Of a DNA stretch of 64,000 bases, positions 45,365 through 53,605 are shown piece by piece. Below the pieces are notes generated by a model. The model was given only the letters and a program-made list of their open reading frames with translations, was not told the DNA's origin and searched no databases. Position 1 is the stretch's first letter; each line of letters begins with the position of its first letter. Source of the DNA: Flavobacterium omnivorum (GTDB lineage Bacteria; Bacteroidota; Bacteroidia; Flavobacteriales; Flavobacteriaceae); contig NZ_FNDB01000003.1 of NCBI RefSeq assembly GCF_900099915.1, forward strand, positions 230,226-294,225. Reading direction: 5' to 3'. A program made the translations under genes and the position numbers.

Positions 45365-46393
45365 TTATATCATTTCACCACGCAAAGAAGTCTCATACAC
45401 CGTTTTGAAATCCTTTGCAGGAATATTTTGCCCCAATAAATACATCAATTTTGTAATTCCAGCCTCTGTAGTGATATCTTTTCCAGAGATCACTCCTATT
45501 TCTTTCATGCCAGTACTGGTCTCGTATTGTCCCATATTAACACTTCCGCCAGAACATTGTGTCACATTCACGATGTGTAAACCGCTAGTGATGGCTTTTT
45601 TTAATAAATTAAGAAACCATTCTTCGGTTGGGGCATTGCCTGCGCCGTAGGTTTCTAATACAATCCCTTTCAGATTTGGAATATTCAAAATTGCCTCAAG
45701 CACAGCTTCACTAATCCCAGGAAACATTTTTACAATAGCTACATTCGTATCTAAATTTTTGTGAACTATAATTTCGTTATTGTTGCTTTTAGGCAAAAAA
45801 AGATCAGCACTCCATTTTAAATGCACGCCTGACTCTACTAATTGTGGATAATTAGGCGAAGTAAATGCTTTAAAATGTTCGGCATTGATCTTTGTCGTTC
45901 TGTTCCCGCGGTATAATTTGTATTCAAAATATAGCCCCACTTCACTAATCACAGGTCCGTTTTCATTTCGCAATGATGCGATTTGAATAGCCGTGATTAA
46001 ATTTTCTTTAGCATCGGTGCGTAGATCGCCAATTGGTAATTGAGAACCCGTAAAAATAACTGGTTTCGCTAAATTTTCGAGCATAAAACTCAATGCTGAT
46101 GCCGAATAAGACATGGTGTCCGACCCGTGCAACACAACAAATCCATCAAATTCTATATAATTATCGGCAATAATAGTGGCTATTTTAGACCATTCTTCCG
46201 GGTTCATATTGGAGGAGTCGATGGGATTTTCGAACGAAATAGTTTCTATCTCGCAGTCCAATTGTTTCAATTCTGGAATTCGCTGTAATAATTTACTAAA
46301 ATTAAATGCTTTTAGCGCTCCTGTCTCAAAATCTTTCCTCATCCCAATGGTTCCACCGGTATAGATCAACAGTATTTTAGCCTTATACAACAT
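45365..46393 (-). CDS. ansA: Type I L-asparaginase
   Basis: 342 residues, cytosolic amidohydrolase giving aspartate and ammonia. First catalytic threonine in LIYTGGTIGM, second block in LHGSDTMSYSASALSFM, and FTGSQLPIGDLRTDAKEN. No signal peptide, unlike periplasmic type II enzymes. Its start overlaps the end of the acyltransferase gene by 11 nt, which indicates coupled translation. Confidence 0.93.
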   Translation of the reverse strand: MLYKAKILLIYTGGTIGMRKDFETGALKAFNFSKLLQRIPELKQLDCEIETISFENPIDSSNMNPEEWSKIATIIADNYIEFDGFVVLHGSDTMSYSASALSFMLENLAKPVIFTGSQLPIGDLRTDAKENLITAIQIASLRNENGPVISEVGLYFEYKLYRGNRTTKINAEHFKAFTSPNYPQLVESGVHLKWSADLFLPKSNNNEIIVHKNLDTNVAIVKMFPGISEAVLEAILNIPNLKGIVLETYGAGNAPTEEWFLNLLKKAITSGLHIVNVTQCSGGSVNMGQYETSTGMKEIGVISGKDITTEAGITKLMYLLGQNIPAKDFKTVYETSLRGEMI

Positions 46394-47519
46394 CGTGGTA
46401 TTTTAACTTATTCACAACTGGATTGGCATACATGGCGAGAAAACCATCCAAAGCTACTGGATTATCATGATCAATGCGCATTTCTAGTCGGCGTTCGAAT
46501 AATGATTTTTCATTTTCAGTGTATAAATGTGCGTAGCGGTTGGTTTTATATACAATATCATAAGCAATAAAATTGGTAGGCCACAACTCATAATTACCTA
46601 GTATAGCATCATCAATAACTTGTGCTACGGCAACTATCTGCTTGTTTGTGCTGTCCTTTTCGGCTTTAATTTCGTCGATTTCAGTATCCAGCACTTTCCC
46701 TACATGAATATGAATCCGTTTCTTTTGTCCTAAGGCACCACTAAGAATCGTCATGAAATCTTCATTTTTTTCTTTGATGTACACTTCATTATTGGCTTCA
46801 GCCATCAACTGTGGCATTTTCAAAGCATCAGTAGGATCGTATTCGTACGAAATAGAAACGGGTACAATTTTTATTTTTCTGAAATAATCCATCAAATTCT
46901 TTTCATCTGAGCCCATTCCTAACATTTTTAAAATACCAGGATTGGTTTCATCATTGCCATCTTTCGTTCTTCCTTCGCGTTGAGCGATCCAAACCGACCG
47001 ATTTTCGTGAAGCAACAGCTCACCAATATATTCTGAAAGTAGCTTTGAACTTTGCAACATTTCTCTTGGCGTTAAGCCACGCTGCACAAGAAAGTTCCGA
47101 TTTAGTTTTGCTAATGTATTTAAAAATGATTTCTTAACTAAATTATCTCCTATTGCTGAAGCAGTCATCACTAAACCGTGCTCAAACAATGCCGTATTCA
47201 GTAATGTAGTATCCAATAGAATATCGCGATGATTCGAAATGAATAAATAAGAGGTGTTTGGTCGTAAGTTTTCAAAACCAGAAGTCGTTAACCCGTCAGA
47301 GCTTTTTTCCAATACTCTTTGCACGGATTGGTAAATGAAATTACATTGAAAATCCCGAATAGAATGTGTTTTTCGAAGTTGCTCTTTCCAAACTTCGTCT
47401 GCTACGCCGGGAAAAGTAAAATTCATCAATGCTTTCATCATTGGATGATTAACAACATTCTGAAGTGCTTCGTTTATTTCGGAATTATAAAATGGCCGAA
47501 TAGCGTCAAATTTCTGCAT
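46383..47519 (-). CDS. PlsC-like glycerolipid acyltransferase
   Basis: 378 residues from ATG 47519 (MQKFDAIRPFYN); an extension to a TTG at 47546 is not supported. Block I reads ISNHRDILLDTTLL. In PlsC/PlsB the acid is four residues after the histidine region (HX4D); here the second Asp is one residue further, so D2 or the later D may serve. REGRTKDG and GMGSDEKN resemble blocks III and surroundings. Probably adds an acyl group in phospholipid or related lipid synthesis. Operon tatD?-acyltransferase-ansA on the minus strand. Confidence 0.82.
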   Translation of the reverse strand: MQKFDAIRPFYNSEINEALQNVVNHPMMKALMNFTFPGVADEVWKEQLRKTHSIRDFQCNFIYQSVQRVLEKSSDGLTTSGFENLRPNTSYLFISNHRDILLDTTLLNTALFEHGLVMTASAIGDNLVKKSFLNTLAKLNRNFLVQRGLTPREMLQSSKLLSEYIGELLLHENRSVWIAQREGRTKDGNDETNPGILKMLGMGSDEKNLMDYFRKIKIVPVSISYEYDPTDALKMPQLMAEANNEVYIKEKNEDFMTILSGALGQKKRIHIHVGKVLDTEIDEIKAEKDSTNKQIVAVAQVIDDAILGNYELWPTNFIAYDIVYKTNRYAHLYTENEKSLFERRLEMRIDHDNPVALDGFLAMYANPVVNKLKYHDVV

Positions 47520-47584
47520 TGGGGTTCTCAATTTTTGTGTTGGCAAATGAACAAAAAAAATATCAAAATAATGTGAATTCTATT

Positions 47585-48364
47585 TTAAATCCCAAAAATA
47601 GCTTTAGAATTCTCTGTGGTTAAGGTAGCAATTTCATTTTCTGACAGACCGTAAATCTGAGCAATCTTAGCCGCTACATTCACAATATAACTACTTTCAT
47701 TTCTTTTGCCTCTAAAAGGAATCGGTGATAAATAAGGAGAATCGGTTTCCAGAACGATGTGTTTTAAATCAATTTGGTTCAGGAACTGATCGATTTTTCC
47801 ATTTTTAAAAGTCACAACACCACCTATTCCCAACTTCATGTTATAAGAAATCGCCTGTAAAGCCTGCTCATAAGTTCCTGAAAAACAATGAAAAATACCA
47901 AATAATTCCGGTGATTTTTCTTCTTCTAAAATTTCAAATACTTCATCAAATGCATCCCGACAATGAATAACAATGGGTAATTTATACTGTTTCGCTAGTT
48001 GTATTTGCTTTTTGAAAGCAATTTGCTGCTCCTTCAAATGGGTTTTATCCCAATATAAATCGATTCCAATTTCGCCTACCGCATAAAATTTTCTTTTGGC
48101 CAATTCGTTTTCCACATGTTGTACTTCTTCAAGATAGTTATCTTTAACGTAGGTAGGATGCAAACCCATCATCAAGAATACCGTATCAGGATGCTTTTTT
48201 TCCAAATCATACATCACTTCAGTATAGGTAGAATCGATGGCAGGAATAAAAAAACGCGAAACACCAGCATCAAGCGCACGCTGTATCATTTCGTCTCGGT
48301 CTTGATCAAATTCTTCGCTGTAAAGATGTGTGTGGGTATCGGTAAGTATTGCTTTTGTTTCCAA
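47585..48364 (-). CDS. tatD: TatD family metal-dependent deoxyribonuclease
   Basis: 259 residues, TIM-barrel amidohydrolase fold. The metal ligands are visible: DTHTHLYSEEFD (HxH), GEIGIDLYW, IVIHCRDAFDE, GIFHCFSG and the closing LETDSPYLSPIPFRGKRNES. Family members are 3'-5' nucleases and D-aminoacyl-tRNA-deacylase-like enzymes. Start at ATG 48364. It lies 66 nt upstream of the acyltransferase gene, same strand. Confidence 0.94.
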   Translation of the reverse strand: METKAILTDTHTHLYSEEFDQDRDEMIQRALDAGVSRFFIPAIDSTYTEVMYDLEKKHPDTVFLMMGLHPTYVKDNYLEEVQHVENELAKRKFYAVGEIGIDLYWDKTHLKEQQIAFKKQIQLAKQYKLPIVIHCRDAFDEVFEILEEEKSPELFGIFHCFSGTYEQALQAISYNMKLGIGGVVTFKNGKIDQFLNQIDLKHIVLETDSPYLSPIPFRGKRNESSYIVNVAAKIAQIYGLSENEIATLTTENSKAIFGI

Positions 48365-48502
48365 GGGTATCGTTTAAGGGTACAAAATTACAAGAATAAA
48401 AGTTGGCGAAAAAATGGTTTTAAAAAGATTCGTTGGATTCCTTCGGAAACTCCATGTATCTTTGTGAAACATAAAAAAGTTACTGAAATAAATTCAGCTT
48501 AA

Positions 48503-48946
48503 ATGAAAAACCTCCACTATATCCTTAAAAAGGAAAATTATAAAAAAGTAAAATTTAAAATCACTAAAACACAGCATCTTTTGATAAGAGCAAAAATTAA
48601 TGGTGTGTTAGGAAATTTTATTTTAGACACCGGAGCGTCAAGCAGTTGTGTGGGATTTGAAAGTATTGATTTATTTCTCTTGGAAGCAAAAAAATCTAAG
48701 ACTAAAGCTTCGGGAGCAGGAGCAACTGGGATGATTACGCAACTCGCTTTAAAAAATCAATTACAGCTTGGCTCATGGAAAGATACTAACTTTGAACTTG
48801 TAATTTTTGATTTGTCTCACGTCAATGAAGCGTTAGTGCAACATAAGTCAAAACCAGTTCATGGAATTATAGGAGCCGACATTTTGATGAAAGGCAAAGC
48901 GATTGTAGACTATTACAACCACTATTTGTATTTATTAAAATTCTAA
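48503..48946 (+). CDS. Retropepsin-like aspartic protease domain protein
   Basis: 147 residues, one protease monomer that must dimerise. The catalytic triplet is in NFILDTGASSSCVG (D42), preceded by HLLIRAKINGVLGN, and the flap and wide-loop part VHGIIGADILMKGKAIVDYYN completes the family pattern. No signal peptide or transmembrane segment, so likely cytosolic. Divergent from tatD. Substrate unknown. Confidence 0.85.
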   Translation: MKNLHYILKKENYKKVKFKITKTQHLLIRAKINGVLGNFILDTGASSSCVGFESIDLFLLEAKKSKTKASGAGATGMITQLALKNQLQLGSWKDTNFELVIFDLSHVNEALVQHKSKPVHGIIGADILMKGKAIVDYYNHYLYLLKF

Positions 48947-48947
48947 A

Positions 48948-48982
48948 AAAAAGAGCGCATCGAAATTCGATACGCTCTTTTT
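48948..48982. terminator. Bidirectional intrinsic terminator
   Basis: AAAAAGAGCG (48948-48957) pairs with CGCTCTTTTT (48973-48982); an inner ATCGA/TCGAT extends the stem. It lies between convergent genes. Confidence 0.88.
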
Positions 48983-49003
48983 ATACTACAAAATGCAATA
49001 CTG

Positions 49004-51892
49004 CTACTCTTTAATCATTTTAGTGGTAATTACCTTTCCGTCAACCAATGTTCTAACGATATAAACTCCTTTTGAAAGTTCGCTGGTTTGAATGGTTGTG
49101 GAATTACTTTTTGGATTTTTCACTAGCACTTCTTGGCCTAATATAGTGTAAAAACTCACCTTTTCGATTGCACTATCTGCTTCAATTGTTAAATAATTGG
49201 TAACTGGATTAGGATACATCATCACTCTTGAAGCTTCAAAATTAGTAACGTTTAAAATGGTGGCTACTTTGCTAAAATAAACATTGTCGATATAAACCGT
49301 TCCTGCTGGAGTTCCTGACATTACTAACTGAGCAATATGTCCTCTGGTTGATAATCCAGTAAAGTCAGAGAATGGAATATCGTAGCTGTTCCATCCTGAT
49401 AAAGTTGGCGTACGAGTCACTTCAAACTCTACATCATCACCTCCTTGATACACTCCATTTGCTCCAAAATCTACTAATTTAACTCTGAAAGCGGTCAAAT
49501 CCGTTGTCCACACATCAATATGGAAGTACAACATTTGTGATGCATCTATCGTACCGGTAACGTCAACACCAAAATAATTCAAATTTGTGTATTTCTTTGT
49601 GTCATTCCCAGCAATTTGCAGATCAGTCAAACTACTTCCAACTGACCAGTCCGTTCTCCAAGTAGTAACGGGAACATTTGCATACGCATTACTGAACATT
49701 GAAATGACATTTGCTGGGGCTGTTGCAGGCGTTGGTGCCGCAACAGTAGGTTCTGTTGGAGCAACAACTACTGTAGATTTGTAAAAATAAAAATTATCCA
49801 AATAAACCGAGGTTCCCGAGGGAGTAGAAGACAAACTCATTTGAAATACGTTACTAAAGTTTATCCCAGGAAAATTAGCAGCGTTCAACGTCATATCGAA
49901 ACTATTCCACCCTGGCGCAATTGTTAAAGTTACTCCAGATTCTACCGGACCCGGATTTATTAGATTAATTTTAACTGAAGTTGCAATGGAAGACCATAAA
50001 TCTACATGCATGGTCGTCATATCAGAAAGATCAAAAACCTCTGCGCCAGGCAAGGTAATTCCCTGATAATTGAAATTACTTAATTTTCTTGTATTATTAG
50101 TCGCAATAAGTTCTTCAGTAACATCCGTAGACTGGCCCCAACACTTGCACCAATCTCCTGCTTTGTAAACCGCATAAGCATCGCTGTACAAAGATTTCAC
50201 ATCTGCCACTGCTCTTGCTGGAGGAGTGGGCGCAGCTACAGTAGGAGCCGTTGCGGCAACCGGAGCAGCTATTTTTGCAGAAAATGTAATATTATCAACA
50301 TAGCATACATGATCAGCGCTTCTTGTTGTTCCTTCAGGAATAAAATCAGGAAATATAATCATTTGATCGATTCCGGCAGAAACTCCTTCTCCTATTTTAG
50401 AGGCAAAATTAAAAGTTAGTTCCTCCCATTCGTTTATTTTAGTGTTGGTAACCGTGATTTCTCCCGTTGATCCACCATCAGGACGAGCAAACTTTATACC
50501 TACTTTACTAATTACATCCTTATATACCATTATTTTAACCGTACTATTAGTTTCATTTAATGTAAATGTTCCAATTCCATTTGTACCAGAAGCATGAGCG
50601 GTTTCAAAACCTGTATACCAAGCACCTGCAACCAAAGCGGTAAATTTAGCAGCAGTATTGGAGGCGTTAATTCCCGTTTTATTAGGATTTGAAGCCAATA
50701 AAGATGCTGTAGATCCTCCCGAAGGATTATCAAAAGAGGTCAAAACCCACGTAGACCCATATTCGCCCGTTTCAAAAGTAACCGGAGCATACGGTGCAGC
50801 AGCAGGTGGCGCTACTATTGCCACTTTATTAAAATAAACATTATCTATAAAGATTGTTCCTGCTGAACCTGAGAAAACAAACTGTGCGATATGCGCTTTT
50901 GTTGTAAGTCCTGTAAATTCTGAAAGCGGAATTTCCAAGCTGTTCCAACCGCTTAATGTTAAAGTACGAGTAATTTCGAACTCTTTATCATCTCCGCCTT
51001 GATAAGCACCGTCAGCACCAAAATCGACTATTTTAATTTTAAATGTGGTCACATCAGGTGTCCAAACATCAATATGGAAATTAAGCATTGAAGAGGCATC
51101 AATTTTATTAGCTTCAGTTATCACTCCAAAATAAGTTAAGTCTGTATATTTTTTAGTGTTATTTCCAGCCACTTGAATGTCAGATAGTACATTTCCTGAT
51201 TGTCCCCAATCTGCTCTCCAATTGTCAACTGTAACATTGGTGTAAGCATCGCTAAATAATGAAATCACGTTAGCAGCTGCTGGGATAGGCGTTGGTGCAG
51301 CAATCGTAGGTGCAGTCGCTGCTGGCTTTGCTGAAAAGGAAACGTTATCAAAATAACTAGTAGTTTCAACTGTTCTGGCATTGAAATCTAAAAAGAAAAT
51401 AATTTGATCAATATTGATAGTTTCAAATAACCCTATTTTTCCCGAAAAATCAAAAGTTAATTCTTCCCACTCGTTAATTTTAGTATTCGCCACTTTGATT
51501 TCTGGTTGCGCACCACCATTTCCTATTGCAAATTTTATAGCTACATCGCTAATAACAGTCTTATAGACCATTATTTTAATGATACTGTTAGAAGCGCTCA
51601 AGGTAAAAGTACCTATTCCATTTGCACCCGAAGCATGAGCGGATTCAAATCCCGCATACGGCGCTGCATTTGAGGCACTAGTACCAGCTACAAATTTTCC
51701 AACCGTGGCTGAATTATTGATTCCGCTGGGAAATGGATTTGCAACCTTAGAGTAACCCGCTCCTGATCCATTTTCAAAAGTAGCAAAGGACCATGTTGAA
51801 CCAAACGCTCCAGTCTCGAAGGTAATTGGCGCATTTTGTGAGAATCCTATTGAAAAAACCAACAGGAAAAGGAATAAAGTAATGTTCTTCAT
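49004..51892 (-). CDS. Multimodular secreted protein with T9SS C-terminal sorting domain
   Basis: 962 residues: signal peptide (1-19), then repeated beta-sandwich modules joined by Ala/Pro linkers (APTPIPAAANV). Type A (ITFETGAFGSTW .. YFDNVSFSAK) occurs at about 22-190 and 375-540. Type B (SLFSDAYTN .. DNWRADWGQ .. FIDNVYF) occurs at about 208-360, 565-705 and 715-870; the middle B copy is the most diverged. The last 75 residues (VMMYPNPVTNYLTIE .. GVYIVRTLVDGK) are a type A T9SS sorting domain for export and surface anchoring. The modules look like carbohydrate-binding domains, but no catalytic domain is present. Confidence 0.88.
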   Translation of the reverse strand: MKNITLFLFLLVFSIGFSQNAPITFETGAFGSTWSFATFENGSGAGYSKVANPFPSGINNSATVGKFVAGTSASNAAPYAGFESAHASGANGIGTFTLSASNSIIKIMVYKTVISDVAIKFAIGNGGAQPEIKVANTKINEWEELTFDFSGKIGLFETINIDQIIFFLDFNARTVETTSYFDNVSFSAKPAATAPTIAAPTPIPAAANVISLFSDAYTNVTVDNWRADWGQSGNVLSDIQVAGNNTKKYTDLTYFGVITEANKIDASSMLNFHIDVWTPDVTTFKIKIVDFGADGAYQGGDDKEFEITRTLTLSGWNSLEIPLSEFTGLTTKAHIAQFVFSGSAGTIFIDNVYFNKVAIVAPPAAAPYAPVTFETGEYGSTWVLTSFDNPSGGSTASLLASNPNKTGINASNTAAKFTALVAGAWYTGFETAHASGTNGIGTFTLNETNSTVKIMVYKDVISKVGIKFARPDGGSTGEITVTNTKINEWEELTFNFASKIGEGVSAGIDQMIIFPDFIPEGTTRSADHVCYVDNITFSAKIAAPVAATAPTVAAPTPPARAVADVKSLYSDAYAVYKAGDWCKCWGQSTDVTEELIATNNTRKLSNFNYQGITLPGAEVFDLSDMTTMHVDLWSSIATSVKINLINPGPVESGVTLTIAPGWNSFDMTLNAANFPGINFSNVFQMSLSSTPSGTSVYLDNFYFYKSTVVVAPTEPTVAAPTPATAPANVISMFSNAYANVPVTTWRTDWSVGSSLTDLQIAGNDTKKYTNLNYFGVDVTGTIDASQMLYFHIDVWTTDLTAFRVKLVDFGANGVYQGGDDVEFEVTRTPTLSGWNSYDIPFSDFTGLSTRGHIAQLVMSGTPAGTVYIDNVYFSKVATILNVTNFEASRVMMYPNPVTNYLTIEADSAIEKVSFYTILGQEVLVKNPKSNSTTIQTSELSKGVYIVRTLVDGKVITTKMIKE

Positions 51893-52229
51893 AATTTTGA
51901 GTTATTAGTTATTCTCAAATTTATGAATGTATTGTCCTAAGATTGAATATGCCACCCATCTAAAAACTATACACTGTAATAAAGAAATTACTTAACAGTA
52001 ATTAGCCCCAAATATCGACATTGCTAGGACTTAACATTATTTTAGAAGTATTTTAAATAAAAATATGATGCTAATTAATTCACGATGTTGTGGTAATGTT
52101 AAGGTAAATTATCTGTTTTCATGATTTAAATTTATACTAAATGCAATTTATTTACTAATAAAAAACAATAAACATAAAAAATTATACGAATAAATGTTTA
52201 TTTACTAAATTAAATTTAGATGCATAAAA

Positions 52230-52261
52230 AATCCCGTTTTGTTATTGAACAAAACGGGATT
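52230..52261 (-). terminator. odhB terminator
   Basis: AATCCCGTTTTGTT (52230-52243), loop ATTG, perfect complement at 52248-52261; on the minus strand TTTTTATGC follows. The rest of 51893-52229 shows no gene. Confidence 0.9.
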
Positions 52262-52298
52262 AAGATGAGTACTTTAAAAGTGTAAAAAGTACTTATGA

Positions 52299-53522
52299 CT
52301 ACAATTCGAATGCTTTTTTAGGATTGTTCTCTAACAGTAATTCCATTGGATTTTCTAACGCTTCTTTTACAGCTACTAAGAAACCTACAGACTCACGACC
52401 GTCAATAATTCGGTGATCATAAGACAGCGCTACATACATCATTGGGTGAATTTCCACTTTTCCGTTTACGGCAATTGGACGCTCAATAATGTTATGCATT
52501 CCCAAAATTCCTGATTGTGGTGGATTGATAATTGGAGTAGACAACATACTTCCAAAAACACCCCCATTGGTAATTGTAAAGGTTCCACCTGTCATATCAT
52601 CAACTGTGATTTGACCATCACGCGCTTTGATAGCCAATCTTTTAATATCAGCTTCAACACCTCGAAAAGTCAAGTTCTCCGCATTACGAACTACAGGAAC
52701 CATTAAACCTTTAGGTCCGGAAACCGCAATGGAAATGTCGCAAAAATCGAATGCAATTTTGTGATCACCATCCATCATAGAGTTTACATCTGGAAATAAT
52801 TTTAAGGCTCTGGTTACTGCTTTCGTAAAGAAAGACATGTATCCTAAACCTATTCCACCATGTTTTGCCTTGAACGTATCTTTGTATTCATTACGAATTA
52901 AATTTATTGGCGTCATGTTTACTTCATTAAAAGTAGTCAACATCGCTGTTTCGTTTTTAGCGGCAACCAATCTCTCCGCTACTTTACGACGCAACATAGA
53001 TAATTTAGTACGCTCCGTCCCACGAGAACCACCTGTAGGCGTTCCCATTGAAGGCACTGCATTTACTGCATCATCTTTAGTTATTCGTCCGTCTCTTCCA
53101 GTTCCTGAAAGGGAAGCTGGTGCTATATTTTTTTCTTCTAATATTTTCCTTGCTGCTGGAGAAGGTGTTCCCGCAGCATAAGTCGCTGCTGGAGCTGCCA
53201 CTACCGGAACCGCTTTTGGAGCTTCTGCTTTTGGTGCTTCCGCTTTAGGAGCTTCCTCAACGGGTGCGTCACCTGTGGGTTTGGCTCCGTCCGTATCAAT
53301 ATGGCAAACAACTGCTCCTACTGCTACAGCATCGCCTTCTTCTGCTTTCAACGTAATGATTCCGCTGGCTTCTGCAGGCAATTCTAAGGTTGCTTTGTCA
53401 GAATCAACCTCAGCAATAGCTTGGTCTTTTTCTACATAATCTCCATCTTTTACCAACCAAGTTGCAATTTCAACTTCTTTTATAGATTCCCCTGGTGATG
53501 GGACTTTCATTTCTAAAATCAT
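52299..53522 (-). CDS. odhB: 2-oxoglutarate dehydrogenase E2, dihydrolipoyl succinyltransferase
   Basis: 407 residues, core of the TCA-cycle complex that makes succinyl-CoA. Lipoyl domain 1-77 with K43 in DSDKATLEL; Ala/Pro/Glu-rich linker with three APKAE repeats; E3-binding [14 protein letters not shown]; catalytic domain from about 170 ending [15 protein letters not shown] (H370, D374). Lies 83 nt after odhA on the same strand. Also known as sucB. Confidence 0.96.
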   Translation of the reverse strand: MILEMKVPSPGESIKEVEIATWLVKDGDYVEKDQAIAEVDSDKATLELPAEASGIITLKAEEGDAVAVGAVVCHIDTDGAKPTGDAPVEEAPKAEAPKAEAPKAVPVVAAPAATYAAGTPSPAARKILEEKNIAPASLSGTGRDGRITKDDAVNAVPSMGTPTGGSRGTERTKLSMLRRKVAERLVAAKNETAMLTTFNEVNMTPINLIRNEYKDTFKAKHGGIGLGYMSFFTKAVTRALKLFPDVNSMMDGDHKIAFDFCDISIAVSGPKGLMVPVVRNAENLTFRGVEADIKRLAIKARDGQITVDDMTGGTFTITNGGVFGSMLSTPIINPPQSGILGMHNIIERPIAVNGKVEIHPMMYVALSYDHRIIDGRESVGFLVAVKEALENPMELLLENNPKKAFEL

Positions 53523-53531
53523 CTTTTTTTT

Positions 53532-53598
53532 GTTTAAGGTTTGAATTGTTTAAAGTTTAAATTCACCCGAGAGCAACTTTAAACCTTAAACTTTAAAC
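53532..53598. repeat. Self-complementary word repeat between odhA and odhB
   Basis: GTTTAAGGTTT (53532-53542) is complementary to 53581-53591, and GTTTAAAGTTTAA (53548-53560) to 53586-53598. The arms share the right side, so two alternative hairpins exist. It fills the intercistronic gap. Confidence 0.75.
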
Positions 53599-53605
53599 TA
53601 TTTTT

